From positions 20,150,001 through 20,214,000 of the forward strand of contig OX485804.1 of NCBI GenBank assembly GCA_950295325.1: a DNA stretch of 64,000 bases. Direction: 5' to 3'. How positions within the stretch are numbered: the first letter of the stretch is position 1; each line of letters opens with the position of its first letter. Shown here one piece after another: positions 1-13,195 of the stretch. The position numbers were made by a program, and so were the translations under genes. This DNA comes from Polytrichum commune (taxonomy: Eukaryota; Streptophyta; Polytrichopsida; Polytrichales; Polytrichaceae). A model generated the notes under the pieces. It saw nothing but the letters and a program-made list of their open reading frames with translations. It ran no database searches and was not told where the DNA came from.

Positions 1-736
1 TCAATTGGCTATGGTATGTCCGTAGAGGTTTACTTATTTTCTTTTCTGTGGATCAATTCTTGTTCTTTCTGGCGATCATTCAAGTTCGATTCCGTCGAAG
101 GGGTTTATGTAACAATTGCGTCAAGTTCGCATAGAGGTTTTGCTTCTGTGCATGTTGTCCAAGCTGAGCCTTGTCTGTATCCTGAGAGTGCTTAGTGTAT
201 TACCGATACACACTTGCATAGAAGATTTTATTCAGAGGATAGACGAGGTGGACGGATATGTCTATCTGAAACTACAGATCCTCCGCAATACTTCCCTGGT
301 CTTCTTCGATTCTTTGTTGGTTGAGATTGCGTCATCAGCCAGGCGCTGAGGATATCCTTACTTAATAAGAGCGTCGCACTCTGCTGGCAGCTGTTACAGG
401 CAATTCGATAAAGTTTGCATACACCTGGTCGGTTGAGTCGAACGTCCAGCAGAAGTTCTCGAACGACACATAGTTTTATGGTTAAACTTGTTTTGAACGT
501 CAAATAATTGCTAGCAGATGATTCTGCCTTAGAATTGCGGTAAGATAAGGTAAATATCTGTCAACACTAGATCGGAGTTACTATGTGTGGGTTACAAGCA
601 AATTCTCGGTTCTTCACATAGCTACAATTGTTATTTAGCTTCCTCTAAATCGCACCTCTGTGGTGCAGGGAAGGTGGAAACCGAATCGGCTTCCTGAACC
701 TTCGTTTTACGGCTGCACGAGACAATAGCATCAACC
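1..736. other. 5' flank and probable leader of the eRF3 gene
   Basis: No convincing coding exon lies upstream of the proposed ATG at 737. Short open frames on both strands have no recognisable protein content. The interval probably holds the promoter and 5' untranslated region, but I see no clear TATA element or start-site signal. A noncoding first exon cannot be excluded. Confidence 0.4.
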
Positions 737-3700
737 ATGTATCAGGTGAGGACTGTCCATATTCCTTGAGTTAGTTAGTAAGACCTGGAAACCACTGAAC
801 TTATTTCCTTTTCCTTGGGAATGTGTAAACAATTACCTGTTCTGAATTTCCATTCGTTACAGAGTTTTCTGATTGCTATTTTGACTGACCAGATGGGCGC
901 TCACGATGGAATAGGTCAAACGCGAGTTGGCATTGGCGGTATGTTGTTCTTGATGTAGATAGAACTTATAGGATTTTGTCTGAACGTTTCGACTGGGTTG
1001 CATTTCAATCCTAGCTAGATAAGATATAGTAGGTGCAGATGACAATGCTCATCTCCTTTTAATTTATTTTATTTTGGAGAGCATTTGATGACATTTATCT
1101 TTTGTCCTATACATACAGTGAATCTTTGTATATCCCTTGTGTGTTTCTAAAGTGAATCGTAGGTTTTGGAGGAACTATTTCATCAATTTTGTAGCATATG
1201 ACGGCTTCCAGGTGGTTGATAAATATCTACGAAAGTGTGCGTTTCTCGTACTTCAAATCCTAGATAAGCTAAAGTCAAGTTACCAATTTCTCAACATTTG
1301 CATGGATGCAGATGGCGACACACACACCAATCTTTCAGAATTGAGCATAAACAGTAAAGACTATCTTTCAGGTTCTACTCATTCACTCTCTTCCGCTATT
1401 TTAAACTAGGGATTGGCTCTATAATTGTTGAATATTGGTCAAAATCTGATCCTCGAAAGTGAATGCGTGATTGGTTTTGGTTACATCGGACACATACTAA
1501 AGAAATTACAAGCTTTTGCGTGTAGTCTTTTATTTCTATTAGTGAATACAGGGGCAAAGACATTTCATAATTGGATGGACTTTTTTTATAAAAAAATTAT
1601 GAGACAGAAGGCCAACAAAGCCGACGCCAAGATGAATTGAAATGGATGGACTCTTGTGAACCAGTGAATAATGTTTCCTAAAAAAGCAAGGCTTAGGAGT
1701 CCAGAGGAAATTATGTACGATATGTAAGGACCAATGAAGTCGGTCTATATTGGATGAATGGATGTTAATCTCATTTCTAGAGATTTCATTCTATGCTATG
1801 GACATATTCGACGAGGAACTGAAGGGGATTGATAATCTGCAGTTGAAGATCGTGAGGAGAACCATGGCAGGCAGTCAAAAATCATGCCACCTGCATCTCT
1901 GGAAGAAGACACTGATATAAGGCAGCACCTGAATGTAGTGTTTATTGGTCACGTAGGTATAAAGTCTTTTGCACCTTCTTTGTTTCTTTGTTTCATTTGC
2001 CATGCGACTGAAATTTTGTTGAAGAACCTGCGATTTGCTGCTACTAAACGATGCTGTACCTTTTCTCTGAAAGAGTTTGTACAAAGGGTTCCAATTGGGG
2101 GAGATTCAGAGAAGGCTAGTGCAGGCAGAGAAAATCGAGGGGATCCAGTTTTCCTTTCGTCAAAATGAGTTTATTCTAGCTAATCCGAAGTTTTGGTATT
2201 GTATAGTATGAATTTCAATAACGGTTTGCAATACTGATCGGGATGTGGCTCTGCATTACAGATGCAGGGAAGTCAACTATTGGAGGTCAGATCCTCTATT
2301 TGACAAACATGGTGGATGAGCGAACTATCCAGAAATATGAGCGAGAATCGAAGGAGAAGAATCGGGAAAGTTGGTAAGTTCGACCTGTCTGCTTGAACTG
2401 CTTCTTGTTCTTAGAGATCTCGCTCTCTACAAATGTGATATTTATTGTAATTTGCGAGGAGTTGCAAGTGCCTTCAGTCAGGTTAAAAATTAACTGGCAT
2501 GGTAGAAGAGTTCCAACCTTATGACTAAACAATTGATTTACCTGCTCAGGTATATGGCTTACATCATGGATACTAATGAGGAGGAACGAGCTAAAGTAAG
2601 TGTTCATCATGAGCACTATGGAGTGACAAAATTGATGCACTAAGGACCGATATAAGTACTTTATTCTCAACCTAAGTATTGAAGTAGGATTTATTAACAT
2701 CGATTCTGTGAACACTTGATCTATTTGATCTACTGAATCTATAATATTCTTTGTAGTGTACGAGATGAACGTTGTATTCATTGATGAGTTACCAAATACA
2801 CACTCAGCATGGTGAAAAAAACGGGAACAAAATACTCTTTGTGGTGGTATACATCTATGTTTTCGCTTGTTCATTTTTGCTACTGTTTTGTTCCTTGAGG
2901 TATGCAGGGGAAGACGGTTGAAGTTGGTAGAGCAGTCTTTGAAACAGCGAAAACTCGATTCACAATCTTGGATGCCCCTGTGAGGAGCTTTCTTTAACCT
3001 TGTTAATTATTCGTCGTCTACTATTGCTGTCTCTTCAATAGTGGTCTCCAATGTCCTGTAAGCAGCAACCTCTCATAGGCACTAGACTCTGGACATTTGT
3101 ACTAAGCCGTCATTGAGGTCATTATTTGGACCTTTTGAGACTATAGAAATGAATGTAGATCTTATTGTAGCGTAATTGGACCTCAGTGGTGATTCGTATT
3201 AGAATTATGCAAAGTTTCTCAAACCACAGTTTGATGGCGATCTATTCAATGTTGAGCTCAGTGAATTAAATGTTTTATAACGTCTGTGGATATGATTGAA
3301 CTAAGCTCAGCAGGTGTCAGATAGGCTTCTGTTACATTATCATTGATCTTTTGAATGTTGTATCTGGTTTCAGGGTCACAAGAATTATGTACCCAATATG
3401 ATCAGCGGTGCATCACAAGCGGATGTGGGGGCATTGGTCAGTAAATTAAATTAATCTACCAATTCAGTGCCAATTACTGTCAAAGAGGCGGTCTGCTAGG
3501 TGCAGTAGATTGGGAGATGCATTAGTTCAAGGCACTTTTCAACAAACTTATAACTGTTAGTGCAAATTCATGATGAAGTGGCACCATATTTTCCAGGTCA
3601 TTTCGGCTCGAAAAGGAGAATTTGAAACAGGATTTGAGAGAGGAGGTCAAACCCGGGAGCACGCTCAACTTGCAAAAACTTTAGGTGTTTCTAAGCTACT

Positions 3701-6367
3701 TGTAATCGTGAACAAGATGGACGACCCATCGGTTGGATGGTCAAAAGAAAGGTATGTCCAGTGAGAGAATCAATGACTGGCCGTGCACAATAATGGAAAT
3801 ACAGGTATTTTATCAAATTGTGTATATTTTAAGGTGGCACTATCGGAATTGATTTTCTCGGTTTTATTTAGTTCTTGTCAATCTTGAATTTTTTACTTCA
3901 TTGCTTTGAAAAACTCTAGGACTTCAGCCCCACTTCAGTACGTTAAGTTCTTATCTATCTTTTGATCAGATCTGTAAATAATTAATATGTTATGATGTTG
4001 TTTGATGTCAGAGTTGATGAAATGAAGTGGAAGGAAATCATTTCTTTGCATTTTTACGTGTGATTGAAGTAGTTCGTGAACAGTGTGAAGATTACAATGG
4101 ACACTCTTGTCGTATACATACTGGAATTCGAATAACCATTAGTTTTATTGTTAACTGTGACATGTGTAAATCTCGCACTTGATTTTATTTGTACGAGTAG
4201 ATATGCCATCTGTTTATCTCAACTGTAAGGATAGTTCACTTGGTTGGGCTTTCCATTTTAAGAATTGTTCATTGGTTGCCAGGTTCGATGAAATTGAGCA
4301 GAAGCTTGTTCCTTTTTTGAAATCATGTGGATACAATACAAAGAAAGGTGAACGCATGTTTTCCCTCTTTTGAAATCCTCTGTACTCCTCCTGTATTCTC
4401 ACTCTTGATAATATTTTGAACTTCATTATGAACGTGGACATGGATGTTGTCGCAGCCCCCTCACAGTGCCAGACTGACGTACATGTATGCTGAGGTCGCA
4501 GTGATCTGCACAGCTCCTTAGAGGAGGAAACCTTATTATTCTGTTCGTGGTGTGCAGATCTACAATTTCTGCCAATATCAGGGCTGCTCAGTTCCAACAT
4601 GAAAGAACGTGTAGCGAAAGACATTTGTCCGTGGTGGAATGGCCCTTGTCTTTTTGAGGCTCTGGATGATGTAAAGATTCCGGAGCGTAACCCTAAAGGT
4701 CCATTCAGGTTTTTGAAGTTTTGTCTTACCTTTTTTCAAATCAAATCTTTTACGTTCATGAAATGTTGCAGATACCACGACTCAAGAATTGGTTAAAATT
4801 ATGCAAGTCACTTACTCTGTCAAATTTGTTGCTTGGTATGTTGACTCACTTGATGTCTCTGTGCAGGATGCCATTGATAGACAAGTCTAAGGACATGGGT
4901 ACGGTGGTGATGGGTAAGATAGAGTCAGGAACTGTGCGAAGAGGAGACCAATTAATGGTCATGCCCAATAAGGTGATATGCTGGTGGCTCTTGATAGAGA
5001 GTACTGAGTTTCATGTCACTTCTTGAAGAGTAGACTTTGAAATCTGAGATGTAATATCCTGTACGTCTTTTTGGAGAGAACTTTCATCAATTTAACAATG
5101 CATACTGTTGGGCAGGTTATGGTGAAAGTTCTCACAGTATTTCGAGACAGTGGAGAAGTCAACTCTGCTAGGCCTGGTGAAAATCTAAAAGTTCGACTAT
5201 CAGGAGTTGAAGAAGAAAATATTTTGACAGGCTTTGTACTTTCATCAGTGGGTAAGTATCTGAACGTGTCACTGTTAAATATCAAGAACTTACATTCTTG
5301 ATTCACTGGTGTTTCTGACTTCAGTAGTGGTATTCCTGACATATGTGAATGTCATGTCATGCTTTTCAAGCGAATCAGTAGCTATCCAGTCCTTACGCCT
5401 CAAGCAATTTGTCCTGATTATCTTTTGTCTCCTAATTCTCGAAAACCATCTGCAGATAAACCAGTGCCAGTTGTTTCTGAGTTTGATGCACAGCTGCAAA
5501 TTTTGGAGCTCATTGATCACAAGGTACTGCTCACCATAGCAACTTCAAGTATGAGAAGGATATGTGAAGTGACGTAGCATGTCTTGTAAGCTACTTGCGT
5601 AGGTGATTCACAAACCAGCTGCAGGTTTCTGGTCAAATTGACTAATGTGTGAATCTGCTCTTGCAGGCAATATTTACAGCTGGGTACAAAGCAGTACTGC
5701 ACATTCATGCAGTTGTCGAAGAGTGTGAAATAATGGATCTACTGCATCTAATTGACCCAAAAACAAAGAAGCCCATGAAAAAGAAGCCGCTGTTTGTAAA
5801 AAGTGGAGCTATTGTCGTGGTCCGCATCAAAGTATGTAGTTCAATCATGTGAAGCCACTTCCTTGAAATTACACTTGGATGTTTTGTGTACAAAGTTTAT
5901 GCATCCTGCATTACCATCTTGACAGCTAATTCGGATAGCTTTGGGTGACATAGTGACTAAGGTTAATTAATGAAGGAAAAATTGTTGCGCTCGTTGCTAT
6001 CCTCATTCACAACAACAGAGGATTTAGACTAGTTTGGACCAAGAACCCTACATCCACATGGCCAGATTTATGACAGGCATGACATATTTCTCACCTAGTT
6101 TCGTGATTTTAAAGGTGGATGAACTGATATGCGTGGAGAAGTTTGAAGACTTCCCTCAGCTTGGCCGCTTTACACTTCGTGATGAGGGTATGTTGTTTAC
6201 TTCCAGTGCATTTTTGTGTACCCTGAGCACAGCCAAGTAGGCAGGGTCGGACATTTTGATGGGGAGCATAGTCTAACTAAAGAGCTTTCCTTCATTCAAC
6301 AGGCAAGACTGTGGCGATCGGTAAAATTGTGGACTTCCCCAACCTCACAAACAACAAGCAGTACTGA
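737..6367 (+). CDS. eRF3: eukaryotic peptide chain release factor 3 (eRF3/GSPT-type GTPase), 17 coding exons
   Basis: Cytosolic GTPase that partners eRF1 in stop-codon recognition and release of the finished peptide. Exons: 737-745, 893-938, 1312-1371, 1843-1956, 2262-2373, 2550-2595, 2908-2979, 3374-3436, 3597-3751, 4283-4347, 4558-4708, 4867-4972, 5116-5251, 5456-5523, 5667-5831, 6115-6187, 6303-6367. All phases agree and total 1,506 nt (501 aa). Visible motifs: P-loop GHVDAGKST (residues 74-82), DAPGH (151-155), NKMD (213-216), ISGL (about 254-257), then the two beta-barrel domains with [17 protein letters not shown] and [15 protein letters not shown]. Family members such as HBS1 and EF-1alpha fit worse; [14 protein letters not shown] and CPWWNGP are eRF3-like and plant-like. 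The N-terminal region before the GTPase is only about 70 residues, against 100-200 or more in many eRF3s. The first three exons (ATG TAT CAG at 737) are chosen by splice sites and phase, not homology, so the start is less certain than the rest. Confidence 0.95.
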
Positions 6368-7773
6368 TGCCAGCCTCCTTGTTGTGCTCTACCCCAAATT
6401 TGTGGTGTCCACCAACCATGGTACTACTTTTTCTGTATATTATCATGTTCTGATTTCTAGATTCTGCCGATTGCAATCAGAGTGGAAATCTTATTTGCTT
6501 CGTGGTTCAACCTTTTGAAATTCTGCTTAAGCTCGTCACTCATCACAATATTCTCTTTTGTCTGGTCCAGGATTTGTGGAGTAGTTTCCACCCACTACCG
6601 GAATTGTCAAGATGGACATGCGATACTTCAATCACGAAACTGCTTAGCAAGCTATCCCTACACATCACAATGCTTTCCCCTTCAGAAACTAACGACTCAT
6701 GATATGTATGTCCTTGCCTTCATGACTCACCCCAGAGACCTCACCAACGATTCTACAGGGAAACGAGGGGGAATCGTATTTTCCTAGACCTCATGTTCGG
6801 ACAAGAGATTCTAATAGTAGGAAATTAGTGCTTCAGGAAGTGTGAAGGTGAGTAGGGTAGGTTCATGGAGATAAGGGTCTGGAGTCTAAACAAGATATAT
6901 TATTGCGCAGCAGATGCTCTGATATGGTCACTGTCGGTTATTTGTTTTACTACAATATTTGTGAAAAGTGTCCCAAGTTGTAGAGGATTGTCTTGTGGTT
7001 TTGAGCAGAGAGATATTATTAAGGATATCTGAGTGTAAACTGAAGAGCAGGTGAACATTCTTAGACACCGATGTCAGAATATATTTGGAGTCATCACAAC
7101 TTACAAGGATAGGGCATATTTATACAAAGTTAGGACCTCTGAAATCAAGGCGGAATAAGAAAAAATAGCCATAAGTATGTTGCAACACTGACAAAGTTTT
7201 GTGCACCATATGCTTTCCTACAATGCCAGTTCAAATTCGTAGTCAAGGTTGCTCCCCAATGATTCATTACAAGAACTAATACACAAGATTTGTAAGAGCT
7301 CCTCTTCCTATCAAAAGTGTATCTTGCAAGCCTCGGAGTACATTACAATGCCAAAAACTCAAATCTTTCATGGTTCACAAGATCTGGTAACAATTCCTCA
7401 CCCTATCTACATGACACCTTGCACACAGTTGGGTGCGATTTTACTGAAGTACAATATGTTTGAAAAGTTGGAGTCATGTTAACACAAATGCTACTCACTC
7501 ACCACCGAATCTAAGCAATGCGGCTATATAATTATAATGCATGGTGAATAAGAGGGAGGGGGAGCTATTGCTTTTGCAGCTTGCCATAGCCACATTGACG
7601 ACAAAATCAACAAGTACAGGGAAAATGCACAGGTCAAATGTCGTTAGTGGAACATGCTGGTAAGACAGGACCTCTAAGCCCTATACCTGAAGTGTTTCAG
7701 TCATGGTTTATACTTTGTGTTAAGGGAAAAACTTCAAAGAAACATTACACTAGTAGTATTCAACCTAAAGGTG
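6368..7773. other. 3' flank of eRF3, no gene seen
   Basis: Follows the TGA at 6365-6367. Probably contains the 3' untranslated region and polyadenylation area. Short open frames here (for example 6482-6787 and 7249-7482) show no recognisable protein. Confidence 0.4.
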
Positions 7774-7865
7774 TGACCTTAATAACCCAAAATTTGCGCA
7801 AGTAACTCAAATAACCCAGAATTGCCACATGTGACCACATCAACCCGTAATTTGCACAAGTGATA
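7774..7865 (+). repeat. short degenerate tandem repeat, three units of about 28 bp
   Basis: Three adjacent segments share the pattern AATAACCCAAAATTTGCGC with variants (AATAACCCAGAATTGCCAC, CAACCCGTAATTTGCAC), each followed by an AAGT or ATGTGA-like join. They are diverged copies of one unit. Confidence 0.6.
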
Positions 7866-9149
7866 GTCTTGCCAACAAATATTCCAATTGGAAGGGGACT
7901 GGAATTGGGTCATTTATACAGTGCATCCGTATGCATTAGTGTTGGTAATGCAATTATGAAATGAACTCGCAAGATCTGAGCAAAATCCTTCCAAGCGAGT
8001 TGTGGTAATGGGAGACTATGGGACATGATTTGAAGACGTGTTCATCATTGCGATGTGTGAGGACGACTCCATCCAAAAGCAAAGGTAGGATGCAGAGGCT
8101 GCTAGGCTTTGCCATACGTACACCAACTTCTTTGTGGCCACTCTTCCTTGATGCGGATTGGTTTAGGGGTAGAAGACGTGCCCATTTGGGAGTTTGTTTC
8201 CTCTTTGGACTCCTTCTAGTGGTGCCAATAGAAATAATGGGCGTTTGGACATGTATGTCAATTGGTGTGGACATTGTGTAGCCCTCATACTGGGCAAAGC
8301 TTGCAGAATCAAGTGGTGGTGCATGAAGTGGCGCTTCGAGTGTAGGTGGAGCCTCACCCCCAACCATGTTGCGCTCTTCAATAGTAGCAGTTGTGTGTGA
8401 CACGGTCCATGGACTAACCCTAAATGTATAGGAGGTGATGGTGGAGAAGAGACAAGGGAGGGATGGAGGGAGAGAAACGATACATGGGAGAGCAAGAGGC
8501 AAAACTAGAGTGGGAGGCTGGGAAGGGGGTAGTGTGGGTATTTGTACAAGCATCACACAAAAGTTGTAAAGAGTAGAGAAGACATGGTCATCAATTCAAA
8601 GTTTTCATTATGCCATGCACACACCCCATATTGAAGTTTAAAGTGTGGTGAAATCAGTGGCTCATATAGATCCATTCATTGCCACACAACTAATGCCAGA
8701 TATGCATTCATTTGCGGTGCAAGCATGGGAAGATGTTTGCCATAGGTTCAGCACGTGCGAAGGGATGATGTTTTGTATGACTGGAATATCCAAGTGCACA
8801 AATTGAAAGCCGTCCACTATGATAGAGTTTTGTGATATATATATATGTATGCAATGGATATGTGATCACATTATGGCATTGGTGCATGGGAGAGGTTATT
8901 GGGCCATGGGGGGAAGGTTTGTTCATTATGTGGGAGGCAAAGTATGTACATGTGTTACAATACATGTTTTGAATTTCGTGAATGCCTACAAAGATGCTTC
9001 GGCTTTCATGATGGACACGCTTAATCTTGCATTTGAAAGCCCCCATGGCACACGGTATTTCATGTAGAATAATCCATCTAGGATCAATGTCATTATTGCA
9101 CATTTCTTGTCCTATCTAAAAACCACACATAGAAGCCTTCGATACTGCT
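7866..9149. other. intergenic, no supported gene
   Basis: Contains a minus-strand open frame of 200 codons (7954-8556) rich in Leu/Pro/Ser with overlapping open frames on the other strand. It has no domain, splice context or recognisable motif. There is an (AT)n run at about 8838-8848. Nothing else identified. Confidence 0.4.
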
Positions 9150-9480
9150 CTCACCATTGTGCAACCCAACACCGCCCAACAACCACCCCAAGCCACCCAA
9201 CAACTACCCAATAGCTACCCAACGCCATCCAACACCACCCTATGCCACCCAAAGGCCACCCAACACCACCCAACATCTAGTCAACAACACCCAAAGACAC
9301 CCAACAATTACCCATGCCAGTCAAGGCCACCAACGCCTTTCAACGGCACTCGACATGTACCCAACGGCAACCCATCATCCAAAATCAGCCACCCAATTGC
9401 AACCTCTGAGCACCCCACCCCAACTCAATACCTACCCAACCTCACACATTGCCCACCCCCGATGTCACTCACCCATGGGT
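9150..9480 (+). repeat. low-complexity CCACCCAACA-type tract
   Basis: The top strand is dominated by variants of CCACCCAACA, CCAACAACC and ACCCAATAGCTA, with very little G. The pattern is irregular, so this is a decayed short-period repeat. Two overlapping open frames of 107-119 codons are a by-product of the biased composition. Confidence 0.75.
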
Positions 9481-10029
9481 AATGAATGGCACCCTTTGCA
9501 GCCACTAGGCAGTTGATGTGGCATCAATGGATTCGGCAATGGACATGCCGAACTGGCTTTGTTTAACCATGTGGGTAGGTATATACCCGATTGCCACCCT
9601 CATACACACCTTGTACCCAAACTGATACCCAACTAAGTTGATAATGATGCACTATGCCACCCAATACCTCCACCCTCCATGGGTATGTCCACCGAGTGGT
9701 ATGCAACACCCACAAGGGTGGTGGTCACCTCAAAACATTGGAGGTCACCAAAACAAGTGACACCAACCTCTCACCACATGCTTCACTTGGCTAGCTCCAT
9801 TGTCACCAACCCTACAGTTTGGGCCGGTTTACAGTGAGAAAACATCTACCTTGTAGGGTTCATTTGGACACAATTTCTTCAAGAGCATCCTTGAGAATCG
9901 ATAGATCTTTTTTTTTGGTTGCAATCGCCAAGGTAATAGAGTAGTATTGGTGGGTGGAAGAGAAAGATTATATGGAAAGAGGTATATGTCATTTGACATC
10001 ACCCACCAATTTGAAGTCTAGTTGTACTT
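9481..10029. other. intergenic, low-information
   Basis: Continues the C/A-biased composition to about 9860, including ACCCAA and GGTCACC motifs, then becomes mixed sequence. No gene or clear element boundary seen. Confidence 0.35.
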
Positions 10030-10032
10030 TTA

Positions 10033-10130
10033 GGGTTGGTTTCCATGTAGGCCGCTCACCTAACATATCAGGTGGAATCTACATTTCCACTAGAACTCTT
10101 TGTACGAGTGGCTTACATAAAACCTAGCCC
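10033..10130. mobile_element. Tourist-like (PIF/Harbinger) MITE, 98 bp
   Basis: Ends are imperfect inverted repeats: GGGTTGGTTTCCATGTAG on the left, and the right end read backwards is GGGCTAGGTTTTATGTAA. TTA trinucleotides flank it at 10030-10032 and 10131-10133, the target duplication expected for PIF/Harbinger elements. A close relative lies at 44539-44608. It is noncoding, so nonautonomous. Confidence 0.7.
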
Positions 10131-10133
10131 TTA

Positions 10134-13029
10134 GGGGTTCTTACATTTCATCATTACCTAAAAGCTAAAGCACATGGAATAACCATGTTTCACATAAAAA
10201 ATCTTACTAAGAACATATCATAGGTTCTCCAAAATAATGTCGCACACTTAAATTGGGAGAATGACACGCAGTTTATCAAATAATACATGCATCAATAATT
10301 AACTTGTAGAATGTTTGCGTTATCAACTTCAATAATCTAGAGGTCTAAAATATCCAAAATTATCAAAGGCATTATGAGGAGAACCATCGCCAAGTCATAC
10401 ATTTTAGAATTCTCCCCAACAATAAAGGACTTCTCATGTCCATTTACATGCAACGTTTCATTTGAGGGTAGCCTCGACGGAATTGCCTTTTTGCACCCTC
10501 ATGAATCATGAGCTCAATTTGCAATTGAATGAATTTATAAAATGTCGGACAATGTTGTGCGAGGCAAAAAAGTGTCCAAAGAAGACGAAAACGTGATCAA
10601 ATCCTTGACTCCGGTTTCACAACAAGTAACAATCTTAAACCTAATTGAAGGATCTCCAAATGTTTAACTTGGAACATATTCAGCGTATATTGTAGGAGAA
10701 TTTATATTCAAGATCATGGATGAGTAGGAAAGCTTTGAATAATTTTATTTTGTCTTTGTTTTGAATGTACAAAAACTTCTTGTCTATTGATTTGTTGCTC
10801 TCATATATGATATGTGTAGGAGAGTCTCAAGTCTCATGATGCAAAAATCGGTCCCCAAGGAAGTGCAAGTAAGGCTCCAACGACTTAGAGTTGCATGTAT
10901 CGTACTATTAGCCAAATCATTAGGGGGTCGTGTTACATTTACAGTCAATACCTATTCTGGGGAGCCCCATAAATATCTATAATAAATCAACTAACCTTCA
11001 ATAAGTGTAACAAGACCAATGAAATTGCCGAATCCATTGTAGAAATTGGAAGTCATGTAGAAGGGAAAGAGAATGGAAGGTAGGGACATATTAGATCATT
11101 CCTTTGAGAATTGTGACCACTTAAAGTAAATCAAAGATTGTGAAAGACAAGCAAACTTGTCAATAGACTGATTTTTGTATAAACATTTCTTTATTTCCTG
11201 GCATGCCTCTAGGTTTTCCTTAACACACATGGTCATAGTCTTCAAACTGATAGAACTTACATGAGAATATTGTATAGGAGTGTTAGGGATGGCCCAATGA
11301 ACACATATGACTGAAAATAAATAAATAAAGGAAAAATTACAAGGGGGAGGGGGAAGGAATATAGAATTTACTTGTTCTTGCTAGACTATATGTACTCATC
11401 TTCTCAATTATGGGAAATTGGTAGTGGGCTTCCATCATTGAAAGCCTTTCTGAAATGAATAGAGTTGAAAACTAAGGTTATGAACATGATTCACAAACAT
11501 GATGCAAGTTTGAACACCAATTTGTGTCCAACAATCTTATTGCCACACTCCCTCTCATCTATGCATGAGATTAGGCACGTATAGGCATATTATTCTTCAA
11601 TGTGAAGTTGAGCATTAAAGAACAATTGTAGAGAATAAATCATGTAAATATGAAGAAACATGGTATTTATAAAAATATCTTTTGTGGAGTTCCACGTATT
11701 GTGTCATCAAAGTGCCTTAATATTATATCAAATTGAGGGTTTCTTGTAGTCACATTATGCGTGTGCATGACAATTATTTACATCTCACAATCATTATTGT
11801 TCTGATCAAAAGACAACACCGGAGGGCCAAAGACGGTGTTAGCCATCTTGGTGGAGATGGAAGAGGGGTGTGTGGAGCACATTGAAATGAAGGAAGGGCA
11901 AACTGCCAAGGATGTGGCAACAAAGTTTTGTCAAGCACATGACCTTCCCCTTCAATTTGTTGGACCCCTCATGGAACACGTCAAGGATAAATCGCCAACA
12001 ACACCATAGAAGGGGGTTTTTCGTAAATGCGGAAAACCCACCAATGGACGTTGCACTCAAAATAATCAAATTTACCCCAAGCCAACACAAAATATCATCT
12101 TGAATATAGTTATTGCCAATTATTGATTTTAATTTTGATTTTCTTTTCTTAATTAATTTATTTTGTTGTGGTTATTCTTCCCAAAAATAACATTTTTGAA
12201 TTTATGTATTGGCCTCTTATTTTTACCTCAAGAGATTATATCTCATTTGAATATACTTGTTCAATTCGAAGTGCTAGAAACTAGGAAGAGGATAGTATGG
12301 TAGTGTAACCTTGTTTTCTTTCTTCTAAAATGGGGATTCAAAACCTTGTAGATATGTACATTGTTACATTGTTACACCATAACACTAGATTATGTTCTCA
12401 TTGATACCCCAAGCAATCTAAATCATAGAGACCAAGACCAACATGTGTTTTGGCACAACACCCCTTCCTGAGAACACCAAAAACTATTGTCATGTTGCCC
12501 TTTGATAATGATTGTTTGAAAGTGATATCCATTATCTCCCTCGAGAAATAGGTGGTCAATGTGACCCAAATTCCATCCCATGGTCTGAGGATGTGGGTTT
12601 GAATGCCTCTCCTCATACATGCACTCACAAATCCTTGAAATAAGAACCGTTCTTGTTTCCAAGCACCCCAACCTTTCTCAAAATAATAATATTTTATGTC
12701 TATTTAATATGAATACTGATAAGAATATCCATTACAAAAATATCAAATTGGATAAGAGCATGATCATGAGGGAAACAATAAATGGACAATTAGGAATACC
12801 TTGGGGGGTTTGGGTGAAAGAATTGTTGCATTCGTCTCCACCATCCATGTTGAAACAATACTCCCTACATGTGGGTGATTAACTTGTTTCAAATGTGTCC
12901 TAATTTCATAATGCACTAATTGAGATTCTTGAAGCTTATTCCATTGTCACTTGTCTTCAGATAATAACCTCCGACATACATACTATTTGAAGGTCCATTC
13001 ATTTGGAACGAGAGGTAGACTTGTATGCA
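10134..13029. other. intergenic, no supported gene
   Basis: About 2.9 kb of AT-rich sequence. Open frames at 11839-12103 and 12398-12671 overlap on both strands and show no recognisable protein. No clear repeat boundary was found. Confidence 0.35.
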
Positions 13030-13195
13030 ATACATCTCACCTCCATAATATGACATTCAATTATACAACACCTTGACTATACGACACATATCATGTCATT
13101 TAAACTTTCTAGAGTTGATTTACCTCTATACTATGATTGTGACACTCATAGTATGACATTTTTCAGGCCCAATTCATCATATAATACATGTAATT
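13030..13195 (+). repeat. dispersed repeat, copy 1 (inverted copy at 42480-42600)
   Basis: The stretch with AATATGACATTC, ACTTTCTAGAGTTGATTTAC and GTATGACATTTTTCAGG matches the reverse complement of 42480-42600 over roughly 110-160 bp. Divergence is substantial. Family not identified; the CATAATATGACA motif also occurs near 38100 and 15780. Confidence 0.6.

Noticed and set aside
60-110. GTTCGATTCC resembling a tRNA T-loop
   Set aside because: No matching acceptor stem or anticodon arm can be formed around it.
1137-1640. Plus-strand open frames of 90 and 71 codons before the eRF3 GTPase exons
   Set aside because: Not compatible in frame with the conserved part; a smaller exon (1312-1371) in the same area fits the splice phases instead.
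2296-2874. Minus-strand open frame of 192 codons
   Set aside because: Antisense to exons and introns of eRF3, crossing a conserved GTPase exon; no recognisable protein.
7954-8556. Minus-strand Leu/Pro-rich open frame of 200 codons
   Set aside because: Sits in repeat-like sequence with overlapping frames on the other strand; no motif, no introns, no neighbours.
9157-9516. Overlapping open frames rich in Pro, Thr, Asn and His
   Set aside because: Explained by the CCACCCAACA low-complexity tract.
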